Source: Pseudomonas canadensis (GTDB lineage: Bacteria; Pseudomonadota; Gammaproteobacteria; Pseudomonadales; Pseudomonadaceae). Taken from it: 64,000 bases of DNA. The notes under the pieces were generated by a model that was not told the origin of the DNA, searched no databases, and saw only the letters and a list, made by a program, of their open reading frames with translations. The stretch lies in the NCBI RefSeq assembly GCF_000503215.1, contig NZ_KI628540.1, positions 191,030 to 255,029 on the forward strand. Reading direction: 5' to 3'. The first letter of the stretch is position 1. Each line of letters begins with the position of its first letter. Both the position numbers and the translations under genes were made by a program. Of this stretch, positions 61,982 through 64,000 are shown one piece after another.

Positions 61982-63562
61982 ATGACCTCGTTCCTCGGCC
62001 ACAACTACATCGGCGGCCAACGCAGCGCCAACGGCAGCATCACCTTGCAAAGCGTCGACGCCACCACTGGCGAAGCCTTGCCCCAGGTGTTCTACCAGGC
62101 CACGCCACAGGAAGTCGATGCCGCCGCCAAGGCTGCCGCGCAGGCTTATCCAGAGTACCGTGCGTTGAGTGCGGCACGTCGTGCGCAGTTCCTGGATGCG
62201 ATAGCCGATGAACTGGATGCGTTGGGCGATGAGTTTGTCGAGCTGGTCTGCCGCGAAACCGCCTTGCCCGCCGCGCGTATCAAGGGTGAGCGCGGGCGTA
62301 CCAGTGGCCAGATGCGCCTGTTCGCCAACGTGTTGCGTCGCGGTGATTTCTACGGCGCGCGCATCGACAAAGCGCTGCCTGATCGCCAGCCCCTGCCGCG
62401 CCCGGATTTGCGTCAATACCGCATCGGCTTGGGGCCGGTGGCCGTGTTTGGTGCGAGCAACTTTCCCTTGGCGTTCTCCACGGCGGGCGGCGACACCGCC
62501 GCCGCGCTGGCGGCAGGCTGCCCGGTGGTGTTCAAAGCCCACAGCGGGCACATGGCGACGGCCGAGTGTGTTGCCGATGCAATCATCCGTGCGGCCGAAA
62601 CTACCGAGATGCCCGCCGGTGTGTTCAATATGATCTTCGGTGGCGGCGTCGGCGAAGCGCTGGTCAAGCACCCGGCGATCCAGGCGGTGGGCTTTACCGG
62701 TTCGCTCAAAGGCGGCCGTGCGTTGTGCGACATGGCGGCAGCGCGCCCGCAGCCGATCCCGGTGTTTGCCGAGATGTCGAGCATCAACCCGGTGATCGTG
62801 CTGCCTCAGGCATTAACTGCACGGGCCGAAAGCGTGGCACGCGACCTGACTGCCTCGGTAGTCCAAGGCTGCGGCCAGTTCTGCACCAACCCCGGGCTGG
62901 TGATTGGCATCGCCTCGCCTGAATTCACCGCGTTCACCCAGCAAGTCGCGCAACTGATCGGCGACCAACCGGCACAGACCATGCTCAACGCCGGCACCCT
63001 GGGCAGCTATGGCAAGGGCCTGGAAAAACTTCTGGCACATCCGGGCATCCAGCACCTGGCGGGCCGCCAACAGGCCGGCAACCAAGCGCAACCGCAGTTG
63101 TTCACGGCCGACGCAAGCCTGTTGATCGACGGCGATGAAGTGCTGCAGGAAGAAGTCTTCGGTCCTACCACCGTGTTTGTCGAAGTCGCCGACCAGGCCC
63201 AGCTCAGCGCGGCTTTGCAGGGGCTGCACGGTCAACTCACCGCCACGATCATTGGCGAGCCGGCTGACCTGCAACAGTTCACCGAACTCACGCCGCTGCT
63301 GGAACAGAAGGTCGGCCGCATCCTGCTCAACGGTTACCCGACCGGCGTGGAGGTCTGCGATTCGATGGTGCACGGCGGGCCGTACCCCGCGACGTCGGAC
63401 GCCCGCGGCACCTCGGTCGGCACCTTGGCCATCGACCGTTTCCTGCGCCCCGTGTGCTTCCAGAATTACCCTGATAGCCTGCTGCCCGAAGCGTTGAAAA
63501 ACGCCAACCCGTTGCGTATCCAGCGGCTGGTGGATGGCACGCCATCTCGCGACCCGCTGTAA
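61982..63562 (+). CDS. 2,5-dioxovalerate (alpha-ketoglutarate semialdehyde) dehydrogenase
   Basis: 526 aa, AGGAG close upstream. Aldehyde dehydrogenase fold: VFGASNFPLAFSTAGGDTAA, GFTGSLKGGRAL, general base E264 in FAEMSSINPV and nucleophile C301 in GCGQFCTNPGL. Length above 520 aa and the start LGHNYIGGQRS fit the KGSADH type rather than ordinary ALDHs. Produces 2-oxoglutarate with NAD(P), feeding the TCA cycle. Confidence 0.92.
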   Translation: MTSFLGHNYIGGQRSANGSITLQSVDATTGEALPQVFYQATPQEVDAAAKAAAQAYPEYRALSAARRAQFLDAIADELDALGDEFVELVCRETALPAARIKGERGRTSGQMRLFANVLRRGDFYGARIDKALPDRQPLPRPDLRQYRIGLGPVAVFGASNFPLAFSTAGGDTAAALAAGCPVVFKAHSGHMATAECVADAIIRAAETTEMPAGVFNMIFGGGVGEALVKHPAIQAVGFTGSLKGGRALCDMAAARPQPIPVFAEMSSINPVIVLPQALTARAESVARDLTASVVQGCGQFCTNPGLVIGIASPEFTAFTQQVAQLIGDQPAQTMLNAGTLGSYGKGLEKLLAHPGIQHLAGRQQAGNQAQPQLFTADASLLIDGDEVLQEEVFGPTTVFVEVADQAQLSAALQGLHGQLTATIIGEPADLQQFTELTPLLEQKVGRILLNGYPTGVEVCDSMVHGGPYPATSDARGTSVGTLAIDRFLRPVCFQNYPDSLLPEALKNANPLRIQRLVDGTPSRDPL

Positions 63563-63598
63563 CGCGCACCTGAGAACAACAACAATCCAGGAGGCATC

Positions 63599-64000
63599 AT
63601 GTCGTGTATTGCCGTTACCCCGCACCGTGCGCAGCTGGGCGAAGGTCCGTTCTGGGACGCGCCCACTCAGGCGCTGTACTGGGTCAATATCGCCGGTAAA
63701 CAGGCGCTGCGCCTGATGGACGGGCAATTGCAGGTGTGGCAGTTGCCCGAGCATGTCTCGGCGTTCATCCCGTGTGAAAGCGGCGATGCGTTGGTGACCT
63801 TGAGCAGCGGCGTGTATCGCCTTGACCTGGCCACCGAAGCCCTGACCCTGCTGTGCGTCGCGGACCCGCAACCGGGCAACCGTGGCAATGAAGCGCGCTG
63901 CGATGCCCAGGGCCGCCTGTGGCTGGGGACCATGCAGAACAACATCGGCGAGCGGGGCGAAGACCTGCCCGTCATCCGGCGTTCCGGCGGCCTGTTCCGT
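63599..64000 (+). CDS. SMP-30/gluconolactonase family lactonase (3' end outside window)
   Basis: 134 codons visible from ATG 63599 (CAGGAGG upstream). LGEGPFWDAPTQALYWVNI contains the conserved metal-binding Glu, and GNEARCDAQGRLWLGTM the conserved Asn/Asp. It opens the pentonolactone or gluconolactone ring to give the pentonate substrate of the dehydratase. It starts 36 bp after the dehydrogenase stop and runs through the right edge, so the true length is unknown. Confidence 0.9.
   Translation, partial: MSCIAVTPHRAQLGEGPFWDAPTQALYWVNIAGKQALRLMDGQLQVWQLPEHVSAFIPCESGDALVTLSSGVYRLDLATEALTLLCVADPQPGNRGNEARCDAQGRLWLGTMQNNIGERGEDLPVIRRSGGLFR

Noticed and set aside
1..64000. CRISPR arrays, tRNA/rRNA genes, insertion sequences, phage genes
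   Set aside because: Looked for regular short direct repeats, cloverleaf-type CCA ends, transposase motifs and integrase motifs; none were visible. REP/REPIN elements are the only repeats.

Overview
The window looks like chromosome of a fluorescent Pseudomonas of the P. fluorescens / P. marginalis / P. simiae kind. The gene set (Gcd, OprB, XylFGH-XylA-XylR, DauBAR, XenA, GabP, a signal-peptide-less levansucrase and pectin lyase), the GC-rich codon use and the typical Pseudomonas REP/REPIN palindromes all point there. No rRNA, tRNA, CRISPR array, transposase or prophage gene was seen. The only compositional outlier is a more AT-rich stretch at about 34.2-36.8 kb.

Layout. 0-3.2 kb: a DgcA/N-methylproline-demethylase-like flavoenzyme diverges from a betaine-type binding protein across a double palindrome. 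3.2-8.3 kb: a small membrane protein, a two-component system, a solitary flgG, a serine hydrolase and a GNAT acetyltransferase. 8.5-11 kb: GabP coupled to a GlxA-type AraC regulator. 11-15 kb: a periplasmic molybdenum hydroxylase (IorA/IorB type) with a triheme cytochrome c. 15.2-25.5 kb: an iron-siderophore uptake locus with MFS, ECF sigma factor, FecR anti-sigma, STN-type TonB receptor and FecBCD-type ABC importer. A second, STN-less paralogous receptor is divergent, and the two receptors share a 27-bp upstream element. 25.5-31.1 kb: an acyl-CoA synthetase, a basic-amino-acid binding protein and a dauBAR operon for D-arginine, with look-alike palindromes ahead of both the binding protein and dauB. 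31.1-34.1 kb: a small lipoprotein, a LysR regulator and CoA-acylating MmsA.

34.2-36.8 kb: pectin lyase, preceded by a near-consensus LexA/SOS box, and levansucrase. 37-47.3 kb: xylose uptake (XylFGH), XylA, XylR, OprB porin and membrane glucose dehydrogenase Gcd. 47.5-53 kb: an amino-acid-type chemoreceptor, a bestrophin-like channel, and an operon of a double winged-helix protein, a diguanylate cyclase and a 64-aa protein. 53-57 kb: ArsR/XenA around a perfect 24-bp palindrome, then a third TonB receptor. 57-64 kb: a GntR-controlled pentonate pathway (IlvD/Edd dehydratase; MFS, AraD1, ketoglutarate-semialdehyde dehydrogenase, SMP-30 lactonase) that runs off the right edge.

The common theme is a plant-associated lifestyle. 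Pectin, sucrose, xylose or arabinose, glucose, betaines and D-amino acids are captured, and several iron-siderophore complexes are taken up. The pentose genes suggest two parallel routes, isomerase (XylA) and oxidative (pentonate to 2-oxoglutarate). No system was found that is unlike every family I know. The most interesting signals are regulatory: the SOS box at the pectin lyase, the shared receptor promoter element, and the paired operators of the dau and betaine loci.
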